NCBI GenBank assembly: GCA_900546265.1
Contig: URCA01000007.1
Span: 1-64,000 of the forward strand
Source: an uncultured Oscillospiraceae bacterium
Lineage (GTDB): Bacteria; Bacillota; Clostridia; Oscillospirales; Acutalibacteraceae
Direction: 5' to 3'
DNA: 64,000 nt
The first letter of the stretch is position 1. The number at the start of each line of letters is the position of its first letter. The notes under the pieces were generated by a model, which worked only from the letters and a program-made list of their open reading frames with translations, was not told the DNA's origin and did not search any database. Position numbers and translations under genes: made by a program. Positions 1-7,978 of this stretch are shown here, one piece after another.

Positions 1-178
1 CAGGAGCAGGCGGCCCGTAGACGCTCTCATCCGCCCACATGACCTCTATCTTTTCGCACTGATCCGGTCGTGGGCAGGACTGCTTGTTGCCATAGCGGTA
101 CATGATATTCACATAGCCATAGTCTTCGCCGGTTCGGTCATGACCGACGGTTTCTATTTTATAGGCAGTTATGGACAT
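1..178 (-). CDS. Hypothetical protein, 3' part outside the window
   Basis: The reading frame begins at an ATG at 178 and runs off the left edge without a stop, giving 59 residues (MSITAYKIETVGHDRTG...). The start overlaps the end of the next gene upstream by 10 bases, which suggests translational coupling in the leftward operon. The visible part is polar, with a short Cys-containing stretch (NKQSCPRPDQC) and no membrane segment. I do not recognise the family. By position it belongs to the run of small soluble genes that I read as an immunity-type array. Confidence 0.6.
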   Translation of the reverse strand, partial: MSITAYKIETVGHDRTGEDYGYVNIMYRYGNKQSCPRPDQCEKIEVMWADESVYGPPAP

Positions 179-564
179 TGAAGTTCCACCTCCTGAGCCA
201 GTACAAGTCCACACAGTCCAAGGGAAGAGTCAATGACAAATACCCGGATGTGCTCCCGGTCCATGCGCTCCCGCAGCTCCTCGATGCTGCAACAGGCGGG
301 AAAGCCGTAAGAGATGGTCCCGCCCAGCAGGTCTTTGTACTGTTCAAAAAAAGCGTCCACGCTTGTCTCATCCATGCCGAAGAGGATGTTGTCCTGGATC
401 ACATTTTCAAACCAGTGAGCCAGCAGGCCGGTGAAGTGAACGGATACTTTCTCTCCGGCCTCAGTCTGGGTATCCATGTGTAGGGTGTGGGCTTCAAAGT
501 CAGCGCAGTAGCGCAGGACTCGGTTGTCGTGCAGATTGTCAAAGGATTGAATTACCATACTCAT
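169..564 (-). CDS. Hypothetical protein, 131 aa, possible immunity-type protein
   Basis: A soluble 131-residue protein with no signal peptide or membrane segment. It opens with MSMVIQSFDNLHDNRV and ends in a beta-rich segment (HIRVFVIDSSLGLCGLVLA). Its start overlaps the stop of the 180-residue gene upstream by four bases, and its own end overlaps the next gene, so it sits in a tight operon. I do not recognise a named family. Small acidic proteins next to an Imm17-like and a DUF6138-like gene often prove to be immunity proteins of polymorphic toxins, but no toxin is visible and this role is inferred from context only. Confidence 0.65.
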   Translation of the reverse strand: MSMVIQSFDNLHDNRVLRYCADFEAHTLHMDTQTEAGEKVSVHFTGLLAHWFENVIQDNILFGMDETSVDAFFEQYKDLLGGTISYGFPACCSIEELRERMDREHIRVFVIDSSLGLCGLVLAQEVELQCP

Positions 565-1103
565 GCCAATTCCGCGTCCAGTATCTGGACGGGTTTTCCT
601 TTCTCATTCACATAGTAAAGGGCGATATAGTCGATGCCATCCCGCTTGGCCTGCTCCCAAGGTATACGCTCACCGTTGATTAGTTCCACAGTATCTGCCT
701 CGTCCGGGTCGAAGTCTTCTTTTTCGTCTTCATAGTCGATACTGTAACCCAGCTCCAGCACCAGTTTGGAGGCAGGGATTTCGTACCGCTTGAGGGGACG
801 GTGTTCCAATTCAGATGGATTATGTTCATCGCAGAACATATTGTCGTAGCCATGCCGTCCACCATCGAAGATGACGAACTCCTCGCCGCTCTCCGGGTCA
901 CGGGCTGCCACCAGTCCGGGAGCTGCATCACCATCTACAATATAGGATTGGGGCTCTCCTTTCACCGTGAGCAGATCTCCGTAATACCAAACCTCCAGCA
1001 GTTCATTGCCGGTGGTGGAACAAAGTGCCACGGTGGGCAAACGTTTCTCCGCCCATTCTTTCACATGGCCGATGAGCCAGGTGGGATATTTCTCAGTCAT
1101 CAT
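561..1103 (-). CDS. Hypothetical acidic protein, 180 aa
   Basis: A soluble, acidic protein (segment DEKEDFDPDEAD near residue 125) without membrane or secretion signals. Two ATG codons stand in tandem at the start (1103 and 1100); an AGAAGAA stretch upstream is only a weak ribosome site. The Imm17-like gene lies 13 bases upstream and the 131-residue gene overlaps its end by four bases. No family is recognised with confidence. The company it keeps suggests an immunity or cargo role, which is inference. Confidence 0.65.
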   Translation of the reverse strand: MMTEKYPTWLIGHVKEWAEKRLPTVALCSTTGNELLEVWYYGDLLTVKGEPQSYIVDGDAAPGLVAARDPESGEEFVIFDGGRHGYDNMFCDEHNPSELEHRPLKRYEIPASKLVLELGYSIDYEDEKEDFDPDEADTVELINGERIPWEQAKRDGIDYIALYYVNEKGKPVQILDAELA

Positions 1104-1116
1104 AGCCGTTCTTCTT

Positions 1117-1350
1117 CTATTTCAATTTCAGCACAAATCCCCAGATACTCACCACAATCAGGAGGACGCCCAGCAGGAAGAAAACCACACGCCGGTATCC
1201 TCTGCTGTGTCGATGGGCATCTCGCGTACCAGTGGGGTCGCAGAGCCAGTTCCAGTTGCGGATCGCTCCAATTAAAATCACGGCTCCGATGAGCACCGAG
1301 GCAATGTACCAATGCTCTTGCAAAAATGCTGTGATCTGTTCGCTGTTCAT
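1117..1350 (-). CDS. Imm17-like small membrane protein, 77 aa
   Basis: Two hydrophobic helices (about residues 13-30 and 54-73) flank a polar, basic loop containing NWNWLCDPTG followed by several Arg and His residues. This size, topology and the Asn-Trp-rich loop match my recollection of the Imm17 immunity family linked to polymorphic toxin systems; the assignment is by resemblance, not by a search. The start has an AGGAGG site at good spacing, just after the stop of the 460-residue gene upstream. No cognate toxin is visible, so it would be an orphan immunity gene. Confidence 0.6.
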   Translation of the reverse strand: MNSEQITAFLQEHWYIASVLIGAVILIGAIRNWNWLCDPTGTRDAHRHSRGYRRVVFFLLGVLLIVVSIWGFVLKLK

Positions 1351-1362
1351 TCTGCTTCCTCC

Positions 1363-2745
1363 TTATGCAAATACCTGCTGATATTTCTCTTTCAGTTCCT
1401 TCGGTGCCGTCTTGATGGCCTTGCTGCCGCCGTTTTCGGAGGACGGGCCCCAGATGGCCCAGAGTAGGCTCTGCCAAGCAATGGCCCGGAATTTCGGGTC
1501 TTTGTTTTCTTCCGGCAGGAGATAAGCGGAAAAACGGCGCTTGACTTCCAGCAGCGCATCCAGGCTTTCCGCATTGGCGATCAGGCTGCGGAATTCCTTG
1601 GCAGGCTCCAGCCACTGCATAGATAAAGCGCCCCGCACCAATACCCCCAGCGTCCATGGTTGAAACCCAAACTTCCGGATCAAGGCATAAAGGAATTTCC
1701 CTTGCAGCGAGGAGTGCTCGTCGTCGCAGAGATCCAGATACTCCGTCACCAGCGGTGCCCACGGTTCTCCCTCCAACCCCAGAGCGAACACAGCGAAAGA
1801 GCCGGGCATGGCACAGGCTTCATCCGCAAGGTTTTGGTACCACTCAAACTCCCGCATAGCCAGACGAGCGTATCGCTCCATAGCCGGATGCAGATTGGGG
1901 TGCTGCACAGCACAGGCAAAGAGCTGATTGACTCCCTTCTTGGGCAGGCCGGGAATGGGCAGATAGAGTTTTTCCTTCCCACGGAACTCCACCGAGTAAC
2001 TGCGGGGAAATTCCTCCTGCTCCAGCACCGCACACAGGTAGTCCAGGATTTCAGCATAGCACTCCTCGGTGGAGTCCCTGGCGGTGATGCGGATGGCAGC
2101 AAACGCATCATTGGCCGATGCGGTGAAATGCTCCGTCTTACGCCGCTGGATGTCCTTTGGTAATTTGCCGCTGCCGGTTGTTTTCAGCTGCTTCACCATA
2201 TCCGGGCGAAGCTGAGAAACCAGGCCGAGGATGTGTTCTGTTTTGAGAGATTCAAAGCTCTGTCCATACACCGTGCAGCAGACCGCCACATAGCAGGCAA
2301 AGCGCAGCAGCCCTTCGTCCACATCCTCCGTTCGCAATTCCGGCCGCACTGTGCAGGGCGGAAAGACGGTAAACCCATCTTCCCGCTCTCCCACAAGGAA
2401 GAACCGCTCCTGCACCTGCTTTTCTATGTACTTCTCCAACTCATAGCGGATCTCTTGCCAGCCCACCAGCCGCCGCATGGCGTCGCAGAGAGAGGCAGCA
2501 TCCTCACAGGGAAATCCTTTCAGCGGCAGCCCGGTCAGATACCGTTCCAGCAGCTGATCCGGAAGGAACGGTGTCCCGTTGTGATTTCGCACCACGGTCG
2601 GGTAGGCGGAGTGATTTTCACGGGCGGTGCCGTTCAGTACATCCTGAATGCAGAGATCTGCCTCCGCCAGCACCTCTGGGGCAGTGTCCGGCTTGTGGAT
2701 CAGGTAATAACGGCCATGTACGCCGTCGCGTTCTGGCAAACTCAT
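1363..2745 (-). CDS. DUF6138-like protein, 460 aa
   Basis: A long soluble protein. I chose the ATG at 2745 (MSLPERDGVH...) because a GAGGAG site lies 7 bases upstream and it leaves a 13-base gap to the previous gene; a longer in-frame version to 2838 would overlap that gene and looks artificial. The sequence is helical and rich in aromatic and acidic residues, without signal peptide or membrane segments. It resembles DUF6138 proteins, which to my knowledge are found in immunity-type gene neighbourhoods; the biochemical function is unknown. Confidence 0.6.
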   Translation of the reverse strand: MSLPERDGVHGRYYLIHKPDTAPEVLAEADLCIQDVLNGTARENHSAYPTVVRNHNGTPFLPDQLLERYLTGLPLKGFPCEDAASLCDAMRRLVGWQEIRYELEKYIEKQVQERFFLVGEREDGFTVFPPCTVRPELRTEDVDEGLLRFACYVAVCCTVYGQSFESLKTEHILGLVSQLRPDMVKQLKTTGSGKLPKDIQRRKTEHFTASANDAFAAIRITARDSTEECYAEILDYLCAVLEQEEFPRSYSVEFRGKEKLYLPIPGLPKKGVNQLFACAVQHPNLHPAMERYARLAMREFEWYQNLADEACAMPGSFAVFALGLEGEPWAPLVTEYLDLCDDEHSSLQGKFLYALIRKFGFQPWTLGVLVRGALSMQWLEPAKEFRSLIANAESLDALLEVKRRFSAYLLPEENKDPKFRAIAWQSLLWAIWGPSSENGGSKAIKTAPKELKEKYQQVFA

Positions 2746-2758
2746 ATAGACGCTCCTC

Positions 2759-3874
2759 TCAGGTCTGCTGGTGCTGCATGGATACGATGTGGCAGTTGGG
2801 GCAGAACTCGATATAAAGTGTTCCCTCCGCACAGTCAAACACCGTATCCCACTGGATCTGGGCCAGATACTTCATAGACTTGCCGCAATGAGGACAGGTC
2901 GTATATTCCGCGTCCTGCACCCAGTTGGCAAAGCCGCCAACAGTGTTCACATCGTCACAGGCGGCGCCGTAAAACAGGGGCACAGGCGCTTTGCCCAGTA
3001 CAAAGGGATTTTCAGTGAGGGCCTTGTAGTCCTCGGGCCGGACATAGCAGTCCATCTTCTCCGCCCCGTCAAAGAGTTCGGAGGGAAAGACCTCCACGCC
3101 GCCGTTCAGAGTGAACCGGTTGAAGGCGGGGCCCTTGAGAAATCCCACGCAGCTGGGGCAGCAGGTGGCCGTCAGAATACCGTCAAGCCCCAGGAACCGG
3201 AGCCGCTCATCCCGACCGTCCAGCACCAGCATATCCACCATACGCCCGCCGCAGTGGGGGCAGGTGTCCTCCCGCGCCCGGCCAATGCGGACGGGAGACT
3301 TCTCTCTGCTGATTCCCTTGACCATGGGATAGCAGGTGGCGAAGTTGAGTTGGATTCTCTGGCCCTCCTTGTCAAAGGTCCAGCCGCCAATCTGCGCATA
3401 GCTGGACGGGTTCACATAGAGGCCCTTGCGCCAGGGCCGGGGATTTTGTTCCAGTTCCAGCAGAGTCTCCATTGCCTTGCCATCTCCCTGCATAGCAAGG
3501 CAGCTCATAAGGTTGGAGGCCTCGCTGGAATATTCCACGGACAACAGCGCATGGATCAGACCATCCCGCACATCAGCGGGCGCGTGATCATAGATCTCAC
3601 AGGGCCAGAACACCTCTGCGGCCAGTGCCGCCCGCTGGATCTCCGGGTCGATGGCATCCCGGTACCCCAGCAGCTGCCAGAAGTCGGTGAACTCCGGGTC
3701 CTCCATATCAGCCAGCCTCTGGATGTTCTGGATCAGGTTTCTCTGCTTCTCGGCAATCTGTTCCGGCGTCCAGGCCAGCGCAGCGTTTCGCTCCTGTTCA
3801 GATTTGCATTTCCAGCACAATCCCTCATAGCCCAAGGGAGTTCCACAGCCGGGGCAGGTATATTTCAGACTCAT
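2759..3874 (-). CDS. Zinc-ribbon protein with DUF1963-like C-terminus, 371 aa
   Basis: Three Cys pairs suggest several zinc ribbons: CPGCGTPLGYEGLCWKC at the N-terminus, CPHCGGRMVD near residue 200 followed by CCPSC, and CPHCGKSMKYLAQ near residue 335 followed by CPNC. The C-terminal block, with 'GGFANWVQDAEYTTCPHCG', resembles YwqG/DUF1963 proteins. It is the first gene of the leftward array; a terminator hairpin with a short leader ORF lies immediately upstream, so expression may be controlled by attenuation. Function is unknown. Confidence 0.6.
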   Translation of the reverse strand: MSLKYTCPGCGTPLGYEGLCWKCKSEQERNAALAWTPEQIAEKQRNLIQNIQRLADMEDPEFTDFWQLLGYRDAIDPEIQRAALAAEVFWPCEIYDHAPADVRDGLIHALLSVEYSSEASNLMSCLAMQGDGKAMETLLELEQNPRPWRKGLYVNPSSYAQIGGWTFDKEGQRIQLNFATCYPMVKGISREKSPVRIGRAREDTCPHCGGRMVDMLVLDGRDERLRFLGLDGILTATCCPSCVGFLKGPAFNRFTLNGGVEVFPSELFDGAEKMDCYVRPEDYKALTENPFVLGKAPVPLFYGAACDDVNTVGGFANWVQDAEYTTCPHCGKSMKYLAQIQWDTVFDCAEGTLYIEFCPNCHIVSMQHQQT

Positions 3875-3898
3875 GTTCTCTGACTCCTTTTAGAAGAT

Positions 3899-3950
3899 AA
3901 CAAAAACGCCCTGAATCCTCCGGTCAAACAGACAGGAGGACGCAAGGCGT
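3899..3950 (-). terminator. Terminator or attenuator hairpin before the left array
   Basis: Read on the minus strand, ACGCC and TCCTCC arms pair with GGAGGA and GGCGT (forward positions 3906-3910, 3916-3921, 3935-3940, 3946-3950), followed by a TTTTT run. It lies about 25 bases before the first gene of the array and downstream of the promoters at 4160-4188 and 4293-4322, so transcripts must pass it. That placement fits an attenuator better than a simple terminator. Confidence 0.65.
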
Positions 3951-3986
3951 GTAATAGCACAGAGACAAGGAACCGCATTCTGCCAT
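3924..3986 (-). CDS. Short leader ORF (20 codons) in the attenuator region
   Basis: ATG at 3986 to TGA at 3924 encodes 20 residues beginning MAECGSLSLC, rich in Cys, Leu and Ser. A weak AGGG site lies upstream. The stop codon falls in the loop of the terminator hairpin at 3906-3950, and the last codons cover its first arm, the arrangement of leader-peptide attenuators in which ribosome stalling prevents hairpin formation. Translation is not proven. Confidence 0.4.
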   Translation of the reverse strand: MAECGSLSLCYYTPCVLLSV

Positions 3987-4159
3987 ACGATCCCTAAAGC
4001 AAACAAATATATATCTACAAACAACCGCTATGTCTATTCTTTTATTTATCATGGGCGTTGCTAACTCTAAAACATTATCACAGAGTTTCCTTTCTCACTT
4101 TTTCGAATATCTTTGTTGCACAATTCGTGTAAAGAAAAACGACTTTATTTTAAAAATTT

Positions 4160-4188
4160 ATTATACCATAAAGAACTGTGCCCTTCAA
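4160..4188 (-). promoter_or_regulatory. Sigma-A type promoter for the left array
   Basis: On the minus strand TTGAAG (4183-4188) is separated by 17 bases from TATAAT (4160-4165). It points towards the leader ORF and array at 3986-1. The surrounding sequence is AT-rich. Confidence 0.6.
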
Positions 4189-4292
4189 TCTGTTGATACT
4201 TCAATTTGAGAAAAATTTAAAAATTGATATCATGGCATACGTACAAGCTCACTACGGCAATTTATGGTTTCAATCAACAAATAGACATTTTT

Positions 4293-4322
4293 ATTATATC
4301 GTGTATTGTGGATGAATGTCAA
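4293..4322 (-). promoter_or_regulatory. Second leftward sigma-A type promoter overlapping an operator
   Basis: On the minus strand TTGACA (4317-4322) and TATAAT (4293-4298) have an 18-base spacer. The inverted repeat 4300-4331 covers the spacer and the -35 box, so a protein bound there would block this promoter. Confidence 0.55.
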
Positions 4323-4331
4323 CAGTACACG
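4300..4331. promoter_or_regulatory. Inverted repeat, candidate operator of the XRE regulator
   Basis: CGTGTATTGT (4300-4309) and ACAGTACACG (4322-4331) form a 10-base inverted repeat with one mismatch. It lies upstream of the XRE gene and over a divergent promoter, a usual place for an autoregulatory operator. A further TGTTGTGGAT motif lies near the XRE -10 region. Confidence 0.5.
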
Positions 4332-4385
4332 CTTATTTTTATCGCCTGTTGTGGATATAATTTAACAGGAGAGAAAAGAGGTGGG

Positions 4386-4727
4386 ATGATGTCAGAAGAA
4401 GAACTGTTTTTACAACAAATCGGGCAAAGGATTATGGAACGCCGCAAGAAGCTGGGGCTGACGCAGGAGGCTCTGGCAGAGAAAGGCGATGTGACAACGC
4501 AGTTTGTTTCCTATGCAGAGGCTGGGAAGCGGGCTATGCGGCCTGAAAACCTGTTGAAAATCGCTTCAGCCCTTGGTGTCAGCACCGATTATATCTTAAC
4601 AGGCGATGTCATCGATAAAGATCATTTGCTGCTGTCTGAAAAGATGCGGAAACTGGCACCATCCCAACTGCGGATTATAGAGAACATTATTGATGAATGC
4701 AACTTATTGTTTAACAATGAAAAATAA
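4386..4727 (+). CDS. XRE-family helix-turn-helix regulator, 113 aa
   Basis: The N-terminal half carries a Cro/CI-type helix-turn-helix: IGQRIMERRKKLGLTQEALA, then TTQFVSYAEAGKR and LLKIASALGVSTDYIL. The C-terminal half is short and helical and may dimerise. I start at tandem ATGs 4386/4389, which follow an AGAGGTGGG ribosome site; an in-frame extension back to 4224 would run through the promoter region and has no ribosome site. It is the only rightward gene in this part of the element and diverges from the left array, so it probably controls that array or the element, plus itself through the repeat at 4300-4331. Confidence 0.85.
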   Translation: MMSEEELFLQQIGQRIMERRKKLGLTQEALAEKGDVTTQFVSYAEAGKRAMRPENLLKIASALGVSTDYILTGDVIDKDHLLLSEKMRKLAPSQLRIIENIIDECNLLFNNEK

Positions 4728-4775
4728 TTATTTGAGCACTTGTCTTTTTTCTTTCTGCTGTAATTTCTCTTAAAG

Positions 4776-4834
4776 TGGGTACTTCAAGGCGGTCCATACT
4801 GAACCGCCCCTCGGTTCAGTTCGAAGGCAGACCC
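4776..4834. other. Structured intergenic element between convergent genes
   Basis: A perfect 9-base stem ACTGAACCG / CGGTTCAGT with a CCCCT loop (4798-4820) lies inside a second possible pairing, TGGGT (4776-4780) with ACCCA (4830-4834). There is no U-tract on either strand, so it is not a standard terminator. It could be a small RNA, a protein-binding site or a recombination site. Confidence 0.4.
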
Positions 4835-4859
4835 ATCCCTTGGCGGACAGGATATATTT

Positions 4860-5123
4860 TTAAATCAAATAATACCGGTTTGAAGTCGCACTGCCGTTTT
4901 CACGGAAGTGCGACTCTTTTCGTATCAGCCCGGCTTTCTCCAAATCTTTCACCGCCCGCTTAACTGTGCTGCGGGAGAGAGACAAATCCTTGGCAATGGT
5001 ACCCAGTCCCGGCCACGCTTTCTTTTCGTTGTCCATCCGGTCGTGAAGATAAATATAAACGAGCTTAGCACGATGTGGCAAATCGGCCTGATACAGCTTG
5101 GTGAAGTATGGCACAGCAGACAC
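4860..5123 (-). CDS. HTH_36-type DNA-binding protein, 87 aa
   Basis: A compact winged-helix protein of the type found at the N-terminus of plasmid replication initiators: YIYLHDRMDNEKKAWPGLGT, then IAKDLSLSRSTVKRAVKDLEKAGLI and a wing ending in NRYYLI. The full length is only 87 residues, so this is a stand-alone domain. It follows the coupling-protein gene by three bases and is probably in the same transcript. It may regulate the transfer module or assist replication of the excised element; the sequence does not decide. Confidence 0.75.
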   Translation of the reverse strand: MSAVPYFTKLYQADLPHRAKLVYIYLHDRMDNEKKAWPGLGTIAKDLSLSRSTVKRAVKDLEKAGLIRKESHFRENGSATSNRYYLI

Positions 5124-5126
5124 CTC

Positions 5127-6902
5127 CTAATCAGTGCGGATTTGTATGGGGGCTTTTGGTTGATATTCCGTCATCCCTGCCCCGTTGCTGTTGTGCTCCG
5201 GTTTTGGTTTCTTTGCCTGCGGGAACTGACCGGTGATAGCCTGCATGATTTTTGACCGGCTGACATAGTGTACCCTTCTGGCACCATGCTCCGCAACTGC
5301 ATAGGGTGTATCCGAAAAAGAAATTCCCCACTTGAAAAATAGCTTTAACTGAGACACAAACGGATGCGCTCCTGTCCTCATTACGATAAAGGAACCCTTT
5401 CTCATGTTTTTGAGTTCATCTGCGCTCATCAGCGGGCGCTCGGTCATCTGTAGGGACTGGGATGGATCGTTTTTGCTGCGGCTGACCGAGCCGGTCATTA
5501 CCGTCCGGTTACCCAGCGTCTTGGAAACAATATCTGCCGTTTCCGAGGTTGGGGCAAACCCTCCGGCAATGGTGACCTGGCAGTTGTCTTGTATAATGGC
5601 AGCGCCTTCCCGACCGTAATTCTTTTCCAACTGCTGATAGCTCTGGATGATGCTGACGATGGAAAGCCGTCTGCTTCGAGAAGCGCTGTACATCATCTCG
5701 GCAGACTGTATCGGCGGCATGGTTCCAAACTCATCACAGTAAAACATAACGCGATTGGGGAGTTTCCCGCCATTTTCATCCGCCACAGAAAGGATTTCAC
5801 GATATAGCTGCTGAATGAGCAAGCTAATCATAAAGTATGCGTTGGGATTTTCTTCTGGCATAACGACAAAGATGGCGGATTTCTCCTGACAAAACTTTTC
5901 CGCATCCACTGCCGTATCAAAGCACAACACCTGTTCCATCTCCGTATCCAAAAAAGAATTGAGCCGGGACAGCGCCGTACTCATAACGCTTGCCATGGCC
6001 TGCTCCCCGGCAGACAGCGCCGCACCTGCAAACCATCGCGCCTTATGATCCATCGGCAGACGATCCAGTAGAAGCTGAAAATGATTCTTTCCTTTCACAT
6101 TGCTGGGTGCCATCAATTCCTGAATCAATTTGAACACCGATACGATGTGCCGTTCCTTTGGTTCAGCGAACTCCGCAATGAGCAGAATGACGGAAGTCAT
6201 TAACCCCTCGGCGGAATCATAAAAGAAAGCATTCTGTCCGTAAGCGGAGGCATCACCGTCACCATAGATGAGTGTTTTGGCAATGATTTTCGCATATTTT
6301 TCTGCCCTGGCTTTCAAAGAAATATCATCGGGATTCTCTTTATATGCGTCCATATATTTGTTGACGAGGTGCAGCAGGTTGTTCCCGTCTGATTGGGTGG
6401 GATTGCGCAGATCAATAACTGCCACATTGTAGTGGTAGTCTTCTTTGGCGATCCTTCCATAATTTCGATACAGGTCACCTTTGGTATCGGTCGCCAGGAA
6501 AGACATCCCGGACACACAGGCATACTCGAGATTCGGGTACAACCAGAATGCGGTCTTGCCGCAGCCGGCCGCCCCCACCATCATGCAGTGGACATCCGCG
6601 TCATCCACAAGGGCAATAGTTTCTCCACCCTTGTTTCTACAGCCGACGATGATACCCTGCGGCAGCTCCGGCGGCTGATTTTTCTTTGCCTGTGCTCTCC
6701 ATGTGACGGGCGTAAACGGCACCTGCCGGTAAGTCCGTCGGATTTCGGATTTGGTGGCGAACCGAGCGGTACCATGCTGGCCGTCACCCACTGTTTTGCT
6801 TTTGATGCCATTGAGGTTATATAGATGAGAGACGAGTGTAATTCCACCAATAACGGCGAACATAACCGCCGCTATCACGATCAGGAGAGTTGGATTCCCC
6901 AA
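5127..6902 (-). CDS. VirD4/TraG-family type IV coupling protein
   Basis: The coupling ATPase brings the relaxase-DNA complex to the secretion channel. It has an N-terminal membrane helix (about residues 5-28), a Walker A motif GAAGCGKT at 110-117, and a Walker B segment VMFYCDEFG with the Asp-Glu pair at 390-391, followed by the usual QSYQQLEKNYG region. The length of 591 residues is normal for the family in clostridial ICEs. The start overlaps the toprim gene upstream by 22 bases and lies in the processing module with the relaxase. Confidence 0.93.
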   Translation of the reverse strand: MGNPTLLIVIAAVMFAVIGGITLVSHLYNLNGIKSKTVGDGQHGTARFATKSEIRRTYRQVPFTPVTWRAQAKKNQPPELPQGIIVGCRNKGGETIALVDDADVHCMMVGAAGCGKTAFWLYPNLEYACVSGMSFLATDTKGDLYRNYGRIAKEDYHYNVAVIDLRNPTQSDGNNLLHLVNKYMDAYKENPDDISLKARAEKYAKIIAKTLIYGDGDASAYGQNAFFYDSAEGLMTSVILLIAEFAEPKERHIVSVFKLIQELMAPSNVKGKNHFQLLLDRLPMDHKARWFAGAALSAGEQAMASVMSTALSRLNSFLDTEMEQVLCFDTAVDAEKFCQEKSAIFVVMPEENPNAYFMISLLIQQLYREILSVADENGGKLPNRVMFYCDEFGTMPPIQSAEMMYSASRSRRLSIVSIIQSYQQLEKNYGREGAAIIQDNCQVTIAGGFAPTSETADIVSKTLGNRTVMTGSVSRSKNDPSQSLQMTERPLMSADELKNMRKGSFIVMRTGAHPFVSQLKLFFKWGISFSDTPYAVAEHGARRVHYVSRSKIMQAITGQFPQAKKPKPEHNSNGAGMTEYQPKAPIQIRTD

Positions 6903-7966
6903 TTTGGCTGTTCCTCCTGTTCTTCAGGGACAGGTTGTTTCCCGGCTGCCAGCAGATCCTCATTCCAGTCCTTATGATACGGTATGAGGATTTCAGATGA
7001 GACTCCCTGGACAAAGAGTTTGTCAGCAATGCGTTTCGCTGCCGTTTGTCCGGGTTCATCGCTGTCAAGGCAGAGAAACACCTGCCTGATATTTGGATTG
7101 TTCTTGAGCGTTTGAAAAAGCACCCTGTCCGAAACCGAACAGGATGCCGCATAGCTGTGCTTTCTCCAGCGGTAAGCTGCCGCCGCCAATTCGCGCTCAA
7201 AAATCCCTGCATTTTTCAACTCATTCTCACGCGCCCACACTTTCTGCAAATCTTTGGCTTTCTGCATGGAAATGAACGAAAGCATATCAATCGGCGCTTC
7301 AAAAAGAAACAGGCAGCCGCTGGAACGCGGGCGGTTGTGCTTTGAAATTTCTCCGCCTTCATTGCGCGAATTGTGTGTAGGCTCAGCCTGCCCACTCCAG
7401 TGGAAACTGTATTCCGGCTGGCTGCCGGACACATTGCCTTTGTAGCTGCTCTCGGAACCAGTCCCGCGCTTGTGGGCGTGCTTGGGTTTGCCGTTGGGAT
7501 CAAATCCTACGAACACCGCGTTATGGTAGTCTGCCGATTCATAAATCATGCCTTTATGAACAAAGGCATACAGCACCTCCCGGTCGATGCCCCGGCGGTT
7601 CAGGAGATAGGCGAATACCCGCCGCATATTGTCGTTCTTGGGCGGGAGGACAAAGTTTTTTTCTTCCTTTTGCACAGGCGGTGAAACAGTAAGCGTCCCG
7701 CCTGTTTCACCCAGCAGATACTCCATTGCTTCTGGGTAGAGCTTGTTATAAAATCGGCGGACAAAATCAATTGCATCCCCGCCGACTTGATCGTACTGGT
7801 GATACCATAGGTTTCCCCGAATAGTTACCTTCTGGCCGCCGTCCAGCCATTCGTACTCTGAACCGGAGCGCTTGAGGGTTTCTCCCTGACTGCGGAGCAG
7901 TTCCGCAATATCGGTTTGTCTGGCCTGTGTCTTTTGTTGTTCCGTAAAATGAATATATTGAGACAA
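6881..7966 (-). CDS. DUF3991/toprim domain protein, primase-like
   Basis: Residues 1-100 resemble a CHC2-type primase region without the zinc cysteines (DQVGGDAIDFVRRFYNKLYP). A DUF3991 block follows (RRGIDREVLYAFVHKGMIYE), then a toprim domain with VFLCLDSDEPGQTAAKRIAD near residue 295, whose DxDxxG-like motif should bind metal. Such proteins are common beside relaxases in Firmicutes ICEs and may prime synthesis on transferred single strands, which is inference. The gene is 361 residues, 12 bases downstream of the relaxase. Confidence 0.85.
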   Translation of the reverse strand: MSQYIHFTEQQKTQARQTDIAELLRSQGETLKRSGSEYEWLDGGQKVTIRGNLWYHQYDQVGGDAIDFVRRFYNKLYPEAMEYLLGETGGTLTVSPPVQKEEKNFVLPPKNDNMRRVFAYLLNRRGIDREVLYAFVHKGMIYESADYHNAVFVGFDPNGKPKHAHKRGTGSESSYKGNVSGSQPEYSFHWSGQAEPTHNSRNEGGEISKHNRPRSSGCLFLFEAPIDMLSFISMQKAKDLQKVWARENELKNAGIFERELAAAAYRWRKHSYAASCSVSDRVLFQTLKNNPNIRQVFLCLDSDEPGQTAAKRIADKLFVQGVSSEILIPYHKDWNEDLLAAGKQPVPEEQEEQPNWGIQLS

Positions 7967-7978
7967 AAATAATACCTC

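Noticed and set aside
1100..1762. 220-residue leftward ORF overlapping the Imm17-like and DUF6138-like genes
   Set aside because: It lies in a different frame of two better supported genes with ribosome sites.
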